Source: Verrucomicrobiota bacterium
GTDB taxonomy: Bacteria > Verrucomicrobiota > Verrucomicrobiia > Chthoniobacterales > SZAS-18
DNA length: 42,276 nucleotides
Reading direction: 5' to 3'
Assembly: GCA_019241085.1 (NCBI GenBank)
Contig: JAFAXH010000137.1
Span: 1-42,276 of the forward strand
Each line of letters begins with the position of its first letter. The first letter of the stretch is position 1. Below the pieces are notes generated by a model that was given only the letters and a program-made list of their open reading frames with translations, was not told where the DNA came from and did no database searches. Below are positions 1 to 8,819 of this stretch, piece by piece. Made by a program: the position numbers and the translations under genes.

Positions 1-635
1 GGATTGCGGCTTTTGTTGTTAATCCAAAGGTTGTGACTGTAGGTAATGTTCTCCACGGAATCGGAGAGCGAGCCGAATCGCTGGGGATCGACGCCCTCGC
101 CGATGAGGCAATGCTGAAACGTAATGTCGTGGCTGCCGACAGTGAGGCCGAGGCAATCCCACCGGCCCCATTCAATCGAGCAGTGATCGAAGATCATGTT
201 GCTGCCGCTTGAAAGATTGACGGAACATTTCCCCTTGTCGCCTTCGACGCCCTGCCGAAACCGCAAGTAACGGACGATGATGTTACTCTGGCCGCTGAAA
301 GAAACCGAGCGTCCGTAGAGCATGATGCCATCGCCAGGCGCCGTTTGTCCGGCCAGCGTGATGTCGCTGCTCACCGCAACGTTGGATTTTAGGCGAATGA
401 TGCCGCTGACATCGAAGACCACGAGACGGCCCGGCTTGCTGACCGCGTTCCGAAAAGAACCGGGAGCGGAATCATCGAGCGTGGTAACGTGGAAGAGTTC
501 GCCGTTGTTGCCGCCGCTGGCAAACTGGCCAAAACCTTCCGCGCCCGCAAAGGCCAGTGGCTTGTTAGTTTCAGCGGAAATAACGGACACACCGCCCATC
601 ATGACTCCGACTATGATGAGGACTTCAGGCTTCAT
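1..635 (-). CDS. Pectate-lyase-like secreted beta-helix protein (3' end beyond window)
   Basis: The reading frame opens at ATG (complement 633-635) and stays open to the window edge, giving 211 residues of the N-terminal part. It begins with a short signal-peptide-like stretch (hydrophobic residues about 5-20). It then has AGAEGFGQFASGGNNGELF, TTLDDSAPGSFRNAV, LAGQTAPGDGIMLYG, IIVRYLRFRQG and IFDHCSIEWG, the succession typical of polysaccharide lyase family 1-like pectate lyases of Planctomycetota and Verrucomicrobiota. Such enzymes cleave pectate by beta-elimination outside the cytoplasm or in the periplasm. The catalytic arginine and the C-terminal turns lie outside the window, so activity and exact subfamily cannot be judged. 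The gene stands alone; nothing upstream is obviously co-transcribed. Confidence 0.85.
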   Translation of the reverse strand, partial: MKPEVLIIVGVMMGGVSVISAETNKPLAFAGAEGFGQFASGGNNGELFHVTTLDDSAPGSFRNAVSKPGRLVVFDVSGIIRLKSNVAVSSDITLAGQTAPGDGIMLYGRSVSFSGQSNIIVRYLRFRQGVEGDKGKCSVNLSSGSNMIFDHCSIEWGRWDCLGLTVGSHDITFQHCLIGEGVDPQRFGSLSDSVENITYSHNLWINNKSRN

Positions 636-1106
636 AGTATAATTTTGGACTACCGCCAGACTTTGCCAAGTAGCGGGACACTATTCTTTATGCTGCCTTC
701 AAAGTTGAACTCATTGATCTATCGACGTCGTAGGCGCAGACCGCCTAGCAATCCAACCGGCTGTTTTCGCGATTCATAACCTCCTCCATTTCGCCGCGAA
801 TGGCCGCAGTTCTATCCAATGTCACTTCCGCAAAATTTGGCAGGCGCGATTGTTGATGTTTGGGTGACAAGCTCATCTGCACCGCATGGCCAATCTCGCG
901 GGCTTGTTCATCTGGTAGCGCTGCGCTCCGCGCTTGATGATCGGCACGATCCGGACTTCCGCAACACTCAGCCGTATTGCCATTTTGGCGCCACATCCGC
1001 AAGCCAAAACCAATTACGCCTGATAACAGCGGGACACATCAGAGCGCTTTTTTTGCTGCCCTTTCCTCTCCTATTTTCCTCGAAAACCCCACTGCCTTAG
1101 AGGGAA
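636..1106. other. Gene-poor stretch without a supported gene
   Basis: No frame here looks like a conserved protein. A short minus-strand frame (745-1002) is preceded by no clear context and resembles no family I know. The 10-mer AGCGGGACAC occurs twice in the same orientation (672-681 and 1028-1037). The stretch lies between the pectate-lyase-like gene and tRNA-Thr and is probably eroded accessory DNA. Confidence 0.5.
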
Positions 1107-1178
<72 letters not shown>

Positions 1179-1242
1179 GAGAAGAGGCTTTGAAATTTAA
1201 CTTTTCTACGGTCACTGATGCAAACAGAGATTTTACCAGTAA

Positions 1243-1494
1243 AAAAGGCGGGAAGCAACGAGGCTTCAAAATCTCGTCCGCAACAGCCAATCCGGCCGCT
1301 ACTATGCACGTCTTTTCCGCGACGGCAAAGAGGTTTGGAAATCTCTGAAAACCTCGCACTTTTCCGTGGCAGGGACGCGCCTTGGCAGCCGTGGTTTGCC
1401 GCGATGGGCAGCCCGGCCGAACACCCGTCGTGGACGCTTCACTTCCTCTGGGATCTCCTGCACAACAACCACGGCGCCTTGCACCTGTTCGTAG
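1243..1494 (+). pseudogene. Tyrosine recombinase (integrase) N-terminal remnant
   Basis: In the frame between the stops at 1240 and 1492, the translation at about 1264-1360 contains NLVRNSQSGRYYARLF and GKEVWKSLKTSHFSVA. This is the pattern of the N-terminal SAM-like, DNA-binding part of tyrosine integrases common in Verrucomicrobiota. After this the similarity ends. There is no start codon in the frame and no catalytic domain (no R...HxxR...Y region) anywhere nearby, so only about 35 codons survive. It lies about 85 bp from the tRNA-Thr gene, a usual target for such enzymes. The assignment rests on remembered family sequence and is moderately firm; loss of function is clear. Confidence 0.55.
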
Positions 1495-1872
1495 ATAATC
1501 CCTTTGCCGATCACCAGGCGTTCCCGCGAGGGCATCGTGACAAAAGGAACCTGCTGCCCTGCACGCTCACGCTTGAGGCCGGCTCCTTTGCCAGTCTGGG
1601 CTTCCATCGCATTATGGCCGTAGGCGAGATGACACGCGAACTGGCTGAGACGGCACGCTAACTTGCCGCGACGCCTCGGCTCAATTTCGGAGGCCGCTTC
1701 GGACGCGTCGCAAAGCTCAATGAAACAATATTCTTCTCGCCCGATGGCCTCAAGCGGCGTTAAGCTTTACCCACTCTGCCGGCCTAATATAACTTGACAG
1801 CAACCGTTCCGCCGCGCGTGCAGGCAGGAGCGGTATTCTTTGCAACTCCCCACAATATATACTCCATTCCCC
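1495..1872. other. Intergenic stretch, possible eroded DNA upstream of the YceI gene
   Basis: No supported gene. On the minus strand a frame free of stops runs from about 1760 to about 1365 but has no convincing start and no recognisable motif. A TTGACA hexamer at 1794-1799 is not followed at the usual distance by a -10 box, so I do not call a promoter. Confidence 0.4.
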
Positions 1873-2448
1873 ATGAAATCCTCCAAATCGCTACTCCTCG
1901 CTACTCTTTTCCTGTGCCTCGCGGCGGCGGCAACGCAAGCCGCAGATACCTTCAAGATTGATCCCGTGCATTCCTCCGTTGGCTTCAGCGCCATGCACTT
2001 GGGAGTCACCAATTTCTATGGTCGATTCAACGACATCTCCGGCACGATTGTCTTTGATCAGGCAGACCCCTCGAAAAGCTCGGTCGAGCTCTCGGTGCCC
2101 GTGGAAAGTGTGGACACTCACAATCCCAAGCGAGACCAACACCTCAAAAGCCCGGACTTCTTCAACGCCAAGCAGTTCCCTGCGCTCACCTTCAAGAGCA
2201 ACAAAGTCGAGGCGGGCAGTGACGGGAGCTACAAAGTCACCGGGGACTTCACTCTGCACGGAATCACCAAACCTTTGACGGTGGAGTTCAAAAAAGGCGG
2301 GGAAGGCAAAGGCATGCAAGGCGAGGTGCGCGCTGGTGGGGAGACGCATTTCACCATTAAACGCAGTGACTTCGGCATGAATTTTATGCAAGGCGCCGTG
2401 GGCGACGAGATCACGATCTCGCTGAGCTTGGAGGGCGTTAAGCAATAG
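1873..2448 (+). CDS. YceI family exported lipid-binding-like protein
   Basis: 191 residues starting at ATG 1873; an in-frame TTG 33 bases upstream is less likely because the signal peptide starts at this ATG. Residues 1-23 form a clear signal peptide (LLLATLFLCLAAAATQA followed by AD). The mature part has the YceI hallmarks: FKIDPVHSSVGFSAMHLGV, GRFNDISGTIVFD, SVELSVPVESVDTHNPKRDQ, LKSPDFFNAKQFPALTFKS, VTGDFTLHGITKPL, and a closing IKRSDFGMNF. The family forms a lipocalin-like barrel that binds isoprenoid or fatty-acyl chains in the periplasm; its physiological role is often unknown. The length is normal for the family. The next gene starts 24 bases downstream and may be co-transcribed. Confidence 0.92.
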   Translation: MKSSKSLLLATLFLCLAAAATQAADTFKIDPVHSSVGFSAMHLGVTNFYGRFNDISGTIVFDQADPSKSSVELSVPVESVDTHNPKRDQHLKSPDFFNAKQFPALTFKSNKVEAGSDGSYKVTGDFTLHGITKPLTVEFKKGGEGKGMQGEVRAGGETHFTIKRSDFGMNFMQGAVGDEITISLSLEGVKQ

Positions 2449-2472
2449 AGTGGCGCCCGTCGCTTGCGAGGG

Positions 2473-3339
2473 ATGTTCTTGCTCAAACAGATTCTGCCTG
2501 CGGTCATCACGGCCGTGCTGGTGGCGGTGGCTGTGGGTGGTTTGAGCGTGAGGCTGCGGCGACGGTTTGCAGGGGGCGAGTGGGTAAATAACCTGCTGGC
2601 CGCCTGCGCCGTGGGTCTCGGCTATGCTGGCGGGCATCTGATGGTCACTGGCTGGATGGGATTTCCACCGGCAGACACGACAAATTGGCTGTTCTATTTT
2701 GCCTTGGCCGCCGGGATGCTCGGAATGGTCTATAGCGCGTGGGCCCCGGCCGCGTGGATTGGTTTGCCTGGCTTCGCTGTGTTTGCCGTGGGCGCGTTGC
2801 GGCTTTTGCTCCAGCCCAAGTTCCAATATAGTTGGGAGCATGGGCAGGGTTGGATATGGGTGATGGGGCTGGCTGTGTTGATGACGCTGGTCGGCGCTAT
2901 GCTTGATCTTCTTGGCCAACGCTGCAGGCCGACTCCTTGGGCGTGGCCGGTCTGCTTGCTCCTGATGTGCGGAGGCGCGTTCGGAGCGCTGATGCTCTCG
3001 GGCAGCCTCTTGCTGGGGCAGCTTGCCAGCGTGCTGGCCGCAGCGGTTGGGGGTAACCTCGTGGTCACCGCCTCTTGGCGGCAGAGTAGTTCCTCTAGCC
3101 GTGGCGTTGTGCCGGTTTTTAGCCTGTTGCTCTCCGCCCTGCTGATCAGCGGCTATTTTTTCGCGGAATTACCGGGCTGGAGTGCCCTGCTCCTGGCCTT
3201 TGCTCCTGTGCCCGTCCTCTTTCCCACCGGGAACCTAACCCCGCGGCGCGCCTTCGCCCTTCGCACCACGCTCCTGTGCCTCCCCGTCCTTGCCGCCTTG
3301 ATCCTGGCGTGGCGAGCCTCTCCGTCGCTGGATTATTAA
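2473..3339 (+). CDS. Hypothetical multi-pass inner-membrane protein
   Basis: 288 residues from ATG 2473; a TTG at 2464 is an alternative start. Hydrophobic stretches make up most of the protein, about eight or nine candidate helices, for example residues 8-25, 41-58, 68-90, 92-112 and 127-150. I recognise no family and no conserved polar motif that would suggest transport or catalysis. It follows the YceI-like gene by 24 bases on the same strand, so a shared transcript and an envelope role are possible; that is inference from position only. Confidence 0.75.
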   Translation: MFLLKQILPAVITAVLVAVAVGGLSVRLRRRFAGGEWVNNLLAACAVGLGYAGGHLMVTGWMGFPPADTTNWLFYFALAAGMLGMVYSAWAPAAWIGLPGFAVFAVGALRLLLQPKFQYSWEHGQGWIWVMGLAVLMTLVGAMLDLLGQRCRPTPWAWPVCLLLMCGGAFGALMLSGSLLLGQLASVLAAAVGGNLVVTASWRQSSSSSRGVVPVFSLLLSALLISGYFFAELPGWSALLLAFAPVPVLFPTGNLTPRRAFALRTTLLCLPVLAALILAWRASPSLDY

Positions 3340-3581
3340 GCCGCAGGCGTGCGCCTGGCAGGGCCGCCTCTGAAACCCGCGTTCCCATCCCTGGATGCTG
3401 CCGACACGCCGCTCTGAGGGTAGAACAACTTCGTAGATGTTCGTCGATCATCAATTTTCGGGTCAGGTCCACCGCGGCTTGACGCTCTTCTCCGCGAGCC
3501 TCTTTGCGGTTCCACGCGTTCCCGTGGCGCGCAGGCCGACTGGAATGCGAAACCGGGCGTTTTCCAGGATCAGGAGACCCT

Positions 3582-4982
3582 CTACCGCGCCAGCAGAGCC
3601 AGCACGGCGGCAGCGGTGCGCGCGGCGGCGCCGTGGTGCGATGCCAGCACGGTCTGGCCGCGCGCGACGAGTTGCGCGCGTGCGTCCGCGTTGACCAGCA
3701 GGTGCGCGCAGGCGTCGCCGAGCGCGTCGGCTGCTTCGGGCACCTGCACGGCGCCGCCGACGGCGAGGAGTTGCGCGACGATGTCGGCAAAATTTTCCAT
3801 CCGCGGCCCGAAAATCACCGGACGGCCGGCGGCGAGCGGTTCGACGGGATTTTGACCGCCGCTCACATGCGTCGCCAGACTTTTGCCGATGAAAACCACG
3901 GTCGCCAGTGCGAACCAATCACGCAATTCGCCGGTCGTATCGAGCAGGACGAAGTCGGCGCCGGCCACTTCGTCGAATGATTTTTTCCCCAGCTCACTGC
4001 GGGCAATTCCGCGCAATCCGAGCGCCGCTTCCAACTGCGCGCGCACTGCGCCGGTGCGTTCGACGTGACGCGGCGCGATGACCAGACCGAGGTCGGCCAG
4101 CCGCGCGTCGCGTTGGCGCAGCCGCCGCCATTGCTGGGCAACGAGCAATTCCTCGCCGGCGTGCGTGCTGCCCGCGAGGAGCACGGGCCGCGCGGGGTCG
4201 AGTTGGAGGCCGTGCGCCGCCAACTCCGCGCGCAGACGCTCGCGGCGCTCGTCAGCCGCCGCGGCGGAGGAGCCGGCTGACTCCGCGACGCCGCTGTCGT
4301 CAAATTTCATGCTGCCGGTGATCTGGATGCACTCGGGGTCGGCGCCGAGCGCGGTCCAGCGGGCGCGGTCGGCCGGCTCGGGCGCGGTGAGCAGCGAGAG
4401 CGGGCGGAACAGCAGTGGCGCCGTCAGAGCGCGCGCGCGGCGGAACCGGCGTTCGGAACGCGGCGACAGCCGGGCATTGACCAGCGCCGCGGGCCGGCCG
4501 TCGCGCCGGGCGAGCGCGAGGAGATTTGGCCACAGCCCGCCTTCGACCACGACGACGCCGGCGGGCCGCGCGAGCGCGCGCCACGCCAGTGCGGCGCACG
4601 GCAGGAAATCGAGCGGCGTGTAGAGCACGGCCACGGTCCCCTCGTCGTCCCAGCCGGCGGAGGCGACCCGCTCTTGCGCCAAGGCAAAGCCGGTCGTCGT
4701 GGTGGTGGAGAGCAGCAGCCGCAGCTCCGGCGCGCGCTGGCGCAAGGCGGCGACGAGCTTCAGCGCGATGAACATTTCGCCCACGCTCACGGCCTGAATC
4801 CAGAGCCGGGGAGTCGGTTCGGCGGCGAGCCGGGCGCGCCATGTTTTCGGATAAAACCCGAAGCGCTGGCCGAAGCCCGCCCGCCAGCCGCCGCGGCGGA
4901 TCATGCGCGCCAGATAACCCGGCAACAGCAGCAGGAAAACCGGGGCGAACAGGAGATTGTAGAGCAGCAGCAGCAAGGGCAC
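3582..4982 (-). CDS. waaA: 3-deoxy-D-manno-octulosonic acid (Kdo) transferase WaaA/KdtA
   Basis: 466 residues, GTG start at complement 4980-4982. The protein begins with a membrane anchor (LLLLYNLLFAPVFLLLLPGY). It continues with the WaaA pattern: RFGFYPKTWRARL, WIQAVSVGEMFIALKLV, LLLSTTTTTGFALA, the central TGSMKFDD linker, AGSTHAGEE, and near the C-terminus FIGKSL, NPVEPLAAGRPVIFGPRMEN. It transfers Kdo from CMP-Kdo to lipid A precursor at the inner face of the cytoplasmic membrane (GT30), so the host should make lipopolysaccharide. Length is slightly above the usual ~420 residues. It lies 18 bases behind rsmD on the same strand, probably one transcript. Confidence 0.94.
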   Translation of the reverse strand: MPLLLLLYNLLFAPVFLLLLPGYLARMIRRGGWRAGFGQRFGFYPKTWRARLAAEPTPRLWIQAVSVGEMFIALKLVAALRQRAPELRLLLSTTTTTGFALAQERVASAGWDDEGTVAVLYTPLDFLPCAALAWRALARPAGVVVVEGGLWPNLLALARRDGRPAALVNARLSPRSERRFRRARALTAPLLFRPLSLLTAPEPADRARWTALGADPECIQITGSMKFDDSGVAESAGSSAAAADERRERLRAELAAHGLQLDPARPVLLAGSTHAGEELLVAQQWRRLRQRDARLADLGLVIAPRHVERTGAVRAQLEAALGLRGIARSELGKKSFDEVAGADFVLLDTTGELRDWFALATVVFIGKSLATHVSGGQNPVEPLAAGRPVIFGPRMENFADIVAQLLAVGGAVQVPEAADALGDACAHLLVNADARAQLVARGQTVLASHHGAAARTAAAVLALLAR

Positions 4983-5000
4983 GGCGGAGTAGGAACTTTT

Positions 5001-5576
5001 TTACCAGAGCGGCTGGAGAAACACGACCTCGGTCCCGCCGTAGCGTTTTTCGCGCAAGACCTGCCAGCGTTGCGCGAGGGCGGGCGCGGGCAAGGGCTGG
5101 CGGGGTGCTTTTTCCAAAACGAACAGCCCGCCGCTCGCGCGGAGATTTTCGCGGAGTGCGTCGTTTTCCAAAAGCCGGGCGGCGAAATCCTCCGCGCCCG
5201 GCGTTTTCGCGTAAGGCGGGTCGGCGAAGATGAGGTCGAACGCTTCGCCCGGCGAGCTGCGGTCGAGAAACGCAAAGACTTCCTGGCGCAACACGCGCGC
5301 CGCCGGCGAGACGAGTTTCGTTTTTCCCAAATTCCGCGCGATGCAATCGGCCGCGCGGCGGTCGCATTCCACGAAGACCGCGCTGGCGGCGCCGCGGCTG
5401 AGCGCCTCGATGCCGAGCGCGCCGCTGCCGGCAAAAAGATCGAGCACGCGCGCGCCCGGCACGCGGTCGGCGAGGCTGGAAAAAATCGCCGCCCGCACTT
5501 GGTCCATCGTGGGCCGCAAATCGGTGCGCGGGACCAGCAGCGGCACACCGCCCGCGCGGCCGGCAATCACGCGCAT
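5001..5576 (-). CDS. rsmD: 16S rRNA (guanine966-N2)-methyltransferase RsmD
   Basis: 191 residues from ATG at complement 5574-5576, chosen because MRVIAGRAGG is the standard RsmD beginning; the frame is open further upstream without similarity. It shows LRPTMDQVRAAIFSSL, the SAM-binding VLDLFAGSGALGIEALSRGA, FVECDRRA and the catalytic FADPPY motif. RsmD methylates G966 of 16S rRNA in the assembled small subunit. The frame lies 58 bases behind the AsmA-like gene and 18 bases ahead of waaA, all on the minus strand. Confidence 0.95.
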   Translation of the reverse strand: MRVIAGRAGGVPLLVPRTDLRPTMDQVRAAIFSSLADRVPGARVLDLFAGSGALGIEALSRGAASAVFVECDRRAADCIARNLGKTKLVSPAARVLRQEVFAFLDRSSPGEAFDLIFADPPYAKTPGAEDFAARLLENDALRENLRASGGLFVLEKAPRQPLPAPALAQRWQVLREKRYGGTEVVFLQPLW

Positions 5577-5634
5577 CGGGAAAAGAAGAAAGCTGTGAGC
5601 AGTCGGCGTCGCCGCCGGCGAGAGGAGGCGGTTT

Positions 5635-7437
5635 TCAATTGGCCTTGGGCGATGCCGCCGCGGCAGCGGGCGTTGGCGTTGGTGTCGGCGGCGTAGGAGG
5701 CGTCGGTCTGCCGCCGCGGTTGTTGTTATTGCCATTGCCTCCGCCGCGCCGGCCGCTGGTCGGGGACGGGCTGGGCGTGGGCGTGGCGCCGCCGCGGGCG
5801 CGCCGGTTGTTCGACTCCCGATTGTTGCTGCCGCCACCGAGCAGTTCTTGCAACGGCAGCCGGTTGATGACGCGGTCGCGCAGGTCGTTGCGCGGATTGC
5901 CGAGCGGACCGCTGATGCGGAAATCGAGGTAGCGCAGGCCGTCGGTCGAATTTTCCAAAGGAATAAAAATATCCTCGACGAACGCCGGCAACTGCTTGCT
6001 GACGGAGGGGTCCACGATGAGGCGCGCTTGCAGGTCGATCACGTTGTCGGCCAAGGCGCCGCCGAGCATCTGGCAGGAGCCGTGGGCCTCCATCCGCAAG
6101 TGGCTTGCCACAAAAGACAGCGCCTCGATGACCAGCGTGTCGCCTTCCACCCGGCAATCGAACTGCGCGGTTTTGAAGCGCAACTGGCTGAGTTCCTCGA
6201 TGCGCAGCACGTCGCCGACGCTCTGGAGCAGTGGCAGGTTTTGCAGCTGGATGTCGGCCATGCGGAACTGGCCCTTGCCCGTGCGACCGGCGGAGCCGCC
6301 GGTGGCTTCCATCGTCCCGTTGAGCCGGCCCGCGACGAAGCGCGGCAGGCCGGGCAGCGTGAGGTCTTTGCAAAGCTGCCCGAGGCTGACGTTTTCCAGC
6401 CGGCCATGGGCGCTGAAGGGCGAACCCGGCTCGTCGGTTTGCAGATGAAAATCGCCGTGCGCGACGCCGCCAGCCAGTTCGGCGCGGCCGTCGGCAAGGT
6501 CGAGCACGCGGTCGCGAAAGGTGAAGGCGCTCTCGAATTTTGTCAGCACGATCGCCGGCCAGTCGCGCAGGGTCGCGCGTTCGCAGCCCAGCCGGCCGCT
6601 GCCGCCGCGCGAGGTGTTTTTTTCCGCGGCCGTGGCGGCGTCGCCCTGCGGCGGCGGAGTGGTGCCGGCGACCGACGGCGCGGGCAAGGGATCGACCCGG
6701 CCGTCGAGGCTCACATTCTCCAGCCGGCTGAGCACGTCACCGTGGGCGTCGAGGAATTGGGCGGAACCGTGCCGGAGGCGAAAGGATTCGATGGCCACAT
6801 CGATCATCACCGGCGCGTTGCTGCTGCCGCGGTTGACGGCGACGACGGATGGCGCTGGCGTCGGCGTCTCCTCCTGCTGCTGGCTGGCAACAGTCGGCGA
6901 CGGCGTGGCGGCAGCGGCGGTGCCAGCACTGGCGCTGGCGGTGGGCGTCGCAGCCGGACGTTCGGGTTTTTCCTTTTCCGGACGATTGCGTTCCCGGTCC
7001 GCGGCGGACGCTGGCGGCGACTCACCTCGAGGCCAGCGCCAGCGGCCATCGGCGGTTTGCGCCCAGGAAAGCTCGGGCGTGTCGAGCAACAGGTCGCGGA
7101 CCACGAGATGACGGTGCAGGATGAGCGGGCCGAGGGCGAGCCGGGCACGGAAACTCTTGGCCACCAGGTGCGGGCGGGTGGGGACGGCGGCAGCTCCGTT
7201 GTTGTTGCCGGGGTCGTCGGTCGGTGCCATGACGCCGTCGATGCGCAGGCCGTCCCACGGCGTGAGGGTGGTCTTGCGCGCGTCGGCGGGCATCTTGAGT
7301 TGCACGCTCAATTCCCGGCGGATGCGCGTCTGCACGGCGGGGCTTTGCACGTAGAGGTTGCCCAGCAGGAGCAAAACCCCGGCGGCGATGAGCAGGACTA
7401 CGGCCGCCGTGCCGGCCAGCCACGCGAGACGCTTCAC
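5635..7437 (-). CDS. AsmA-like membrane-anchored protein with low-complexity inserts
   Basis: About 600 residues. I prefer the GTG at complement 7435-7437: it places the charged VKRLAW just before one long transmembrane helix (AGTAAVVLLIAAGVLLLLGN) and has AGGAGA upstream. A TTG at 7512 is possible. The rest looks periplasmic and has AsmA/DUF3971-type features: an N-terminal LYVQSPAVQTRIRREL segment, repeated 'LENVSL' strands, GRLNGTMEATGG, and near the C-terminus RFKTAQFDCRVEGDTLVIEAL, where the protein ends with LRYLDFRISGPLGNPRNDL. The family is linked to lipid transport between inner and outer membranes. Two Pro/Thr/Ala-rich inserts (about residues 145-200 and the last 60 residues, with Gly/Asn runs) are unusual. 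It is first in a likely operon with rsmD and waaA. Confidence 0.8.
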   Translation of the reverse strand: MKRLAWLAGTAAVVLLIAAGVLLLLGNLYVQSPAVQTRIRRELSVQLKMPADARKTTLTPWDGLRIDGVMAPTDDPGNNNGAAAVPTRPHLVAKSFRARLALGPLILHRHLVVRDLLLDTPELSWAQTADGRWRWPRGESPPASAADRERNRPEKEKPERPAATPTASASAGTAAAATPSPTVASQQQEETPTPAPSVVAVNRGSSNAPVMIDVAIESFRLRHGSAQFLDAHGDVLSRLENVSLDGRVDPLPAPSVAGTTPPPQGDAATAAEKNTSRGGSGRLGCERATLRDWPAIVLTKFESAFTFRDRVLDLADGRAELAGGVAHGDFHLQTDEPGSPFSAHGRLENVSLGQLCKDLTLPGLPRFVAGRLNGTMEATGGSAGRTGKGQFRMADIQLQNLPLLQSVGDVLRIEELSQLRFKTAQFDCRVEGDTLVIEALSFVASHLRMEAHGSCQMLGGALADNVIDLQARLIVDPSVSKQLPAFVEDIFIPLENSTDGLRYLDFRISGPLGNPRNDLRDRVINRLPLQELLGGGSNNRESNNRRARGGATPTPSPSPTSGRRGGGNGNNNNRGGRPTPPTPPTPTPTPAAAAASPKAN

Positions 7438-7658
7438 GCCGGCCAGCCTAACTCTCCTGCGGAGAAAGGGAAGTGGGAATGCGGACGCTGGCCGCGGCGC
7501 GCATCCTGCCAATGTGGATTCCCCGCTGGGCTTTGCGCTGGGAGCGGTTTACACTTCCCTAAACGCAGCAATGGCAGCGTGGTCCGCGTGCTGCCCGCTC
7601 ACCAGCGCAAGGCCAGCCCGCACCTGCAAAAGTTCACGTCTCACAAAATCTCCCCTCC

Positions 7659-8660
7659 TTGCAAGACCGCATCTGTGTCATCCTCAATCCCATGGCCCGC
7701 AGCAAGCGTGCGGGGCGGCTGCGCGAGACCATCGCGCAACTCTGCGCGGAGCACGCCGCCGTGGTGCGTCTGACGGAGGGGCCGGGCGACGCCGAGGCGC
7801 AGGCGGAACGCGCCGTGGCGCAAGGCTTCCGCACGGTGGTGGCGGCGGGCGGCGACGGCACGGTCAACGAAGTCGTCAACGGCCTCGCCGGCAGCAGCGT
7901 GACGCTCGGGCTGCTGCCGCTGGGCACGATGAATGTCTTTGCCGCCGAGCTGGGCGTGCCGGGCAACGAGCCGCGCAAGTGCTGGGACATCATCGAAGCC
8001 GGGCACGTGCGGCGGATCGACCTGGCGCGCGCGAACGACCATTACTTCGTGCAACTCGCCGGCATCGGCTTCGACGCGCAGGCGGTCGAGGGCGTCGATC
8101 AGGGATTCAAAAATAATTTCGGCCCGCTTTCCTACGTCATTTCCGCGGCGCGGGTGGCGGCGCGCCGGCCGCCGCGGCTCATCGTCGAGACCGAGCACGC
8201 GCCGGCGCGCGAGGGCTGTTTCGTGCTCGTGGGCAACGGGCGTTTTTACGGCGGAAAGTTCGAGGTTTTCAAAAATGCCACGCTCGACGACGGCAAGCTC
8301 GACGTGATCATTTGCAAGAACGTCGGCCACCTCGACCTCATCCGCTACGTGCAAAACGTCCTGTTCGGCACACACTTGGAATTGCCCGACGTGGAGCACT
8401 TCCAGGCGCGCAAGCTCGTCGTGCGCCCGGCCGAGGAAAACGAGCGGGTGCCATTCGAGGCCGACGGCGAATTGGTCGGGCACGCCCCGGTGACCTTCCG
8501 CGTCACGCCGGGCCGGCTGCGGGTGCTGACGCCGCGACCCAAGGTGGCCGGCGCCCGGCCGGTGCGGCTCTCCGGACGCGCGGCGCTGGCGGCGGCGGCG
8601 GCGGCCGACGCGGCGCGCCGACCCACGGGCGGCGGCGATCCACTGCTGGCCGTGTTCTAG
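7659..8660 (+). CDS. YegS/DagK-type lipid kinase (diacylglycerol kinase family)
   Basis: 333 residues, TTG start at 7659. The nucleotide-binding part carries ICVILNPMA (residues 5-13), GGDGTVNEVVNGL (G64-G65-D66-G67-T68) and LPLGTMNVFAAELG. The C-terminal beta-sandwich has FVQLAGIGFDA, FVLVGNGRFYGGKFEV, LDDGKLDVI and VPFEADGEL. These are the DAGK catalytic domain and C-terminal domain of the YegS/BmrU group, which phosphorylate a membrane lipid with ATP. The substrate is unknown (diacylglycerol, phosphatidylglycerol or a sphingoid base are all known in the family). The last 40 residues are Ala/Arg-rich. It is divergent from the AsmA-like gene, with about 220 bases between them. Confidence 0.9.
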   Translation: MQDRICVILNPMARSKRAGRLRETIAQLCAEHAAVVRLTEGPGDAEAQAERAVAQGFRTVVAAGGDGTVNEVVNGLAGSSVTLGLLPLGTMNVFAAELGVPGNEPRKCWDIIEAGHVRRIDLARANDHYFVQLAGIGFDAQAVEGVDQGFKNNFGPLSYVISAARVAARRPPRLIVETEHAPAREGCFVLVGNGRFYGGKFEVFKNATLDDGKLDVIICKNVGHLDLIRYVQNVLFGTHLELPDVEHFQARKLVVRPAEENERVPFEADGELVGHAPVTFRVTPGRLRVLTPRPKVAGARPVRLSGRAALAAAAAADAARRPTGGGDPLLAVF

Positions 8661-8819
8661 AATTGGCAAACGCCGCGTGGCGCGCTATTCTCCGCGCCCG
8701 CCTGTTTTTTCGATTTTCTGCCCGGGACGGGTCGGCAGGCGGCTTTGGTTGATTAAATAACGCCGTCCCCAGTTTCGTCTTCAATTTTTCCCCATCACCG
8801 CCAGTCCGGCTGCTGCCGC

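Noticed and set aside
745-1002. Minus-strand frame of 85 codons with AGGAGG near its end
   Set aside because: The AGGAGG precedes only an internal ATG ten codons from the stop; no family resemblance.
672-1037. Two copies of AGCGGGACAC as ends of an insertion sequence
   Set aside because: They are direct rather than inverted, only ten bases long, and no transposase lies between them.
1302-1607. Minus-strand frame of about 101 codons, rich in valine and arginine
   Set aside because: It overlaps the integrase relic, has no recognisable motif and no supporting start signal.
1794-1799. TTGACA as a -35 box for the YceI gene
   Set aside because: No TATAAT-like hexamer lies 16-18 bases downstream.
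5848-7773. 641-codon plus-strand frame
   Set aside because: It is the antisense of the AsmA-like gene and has no protein-family motif.
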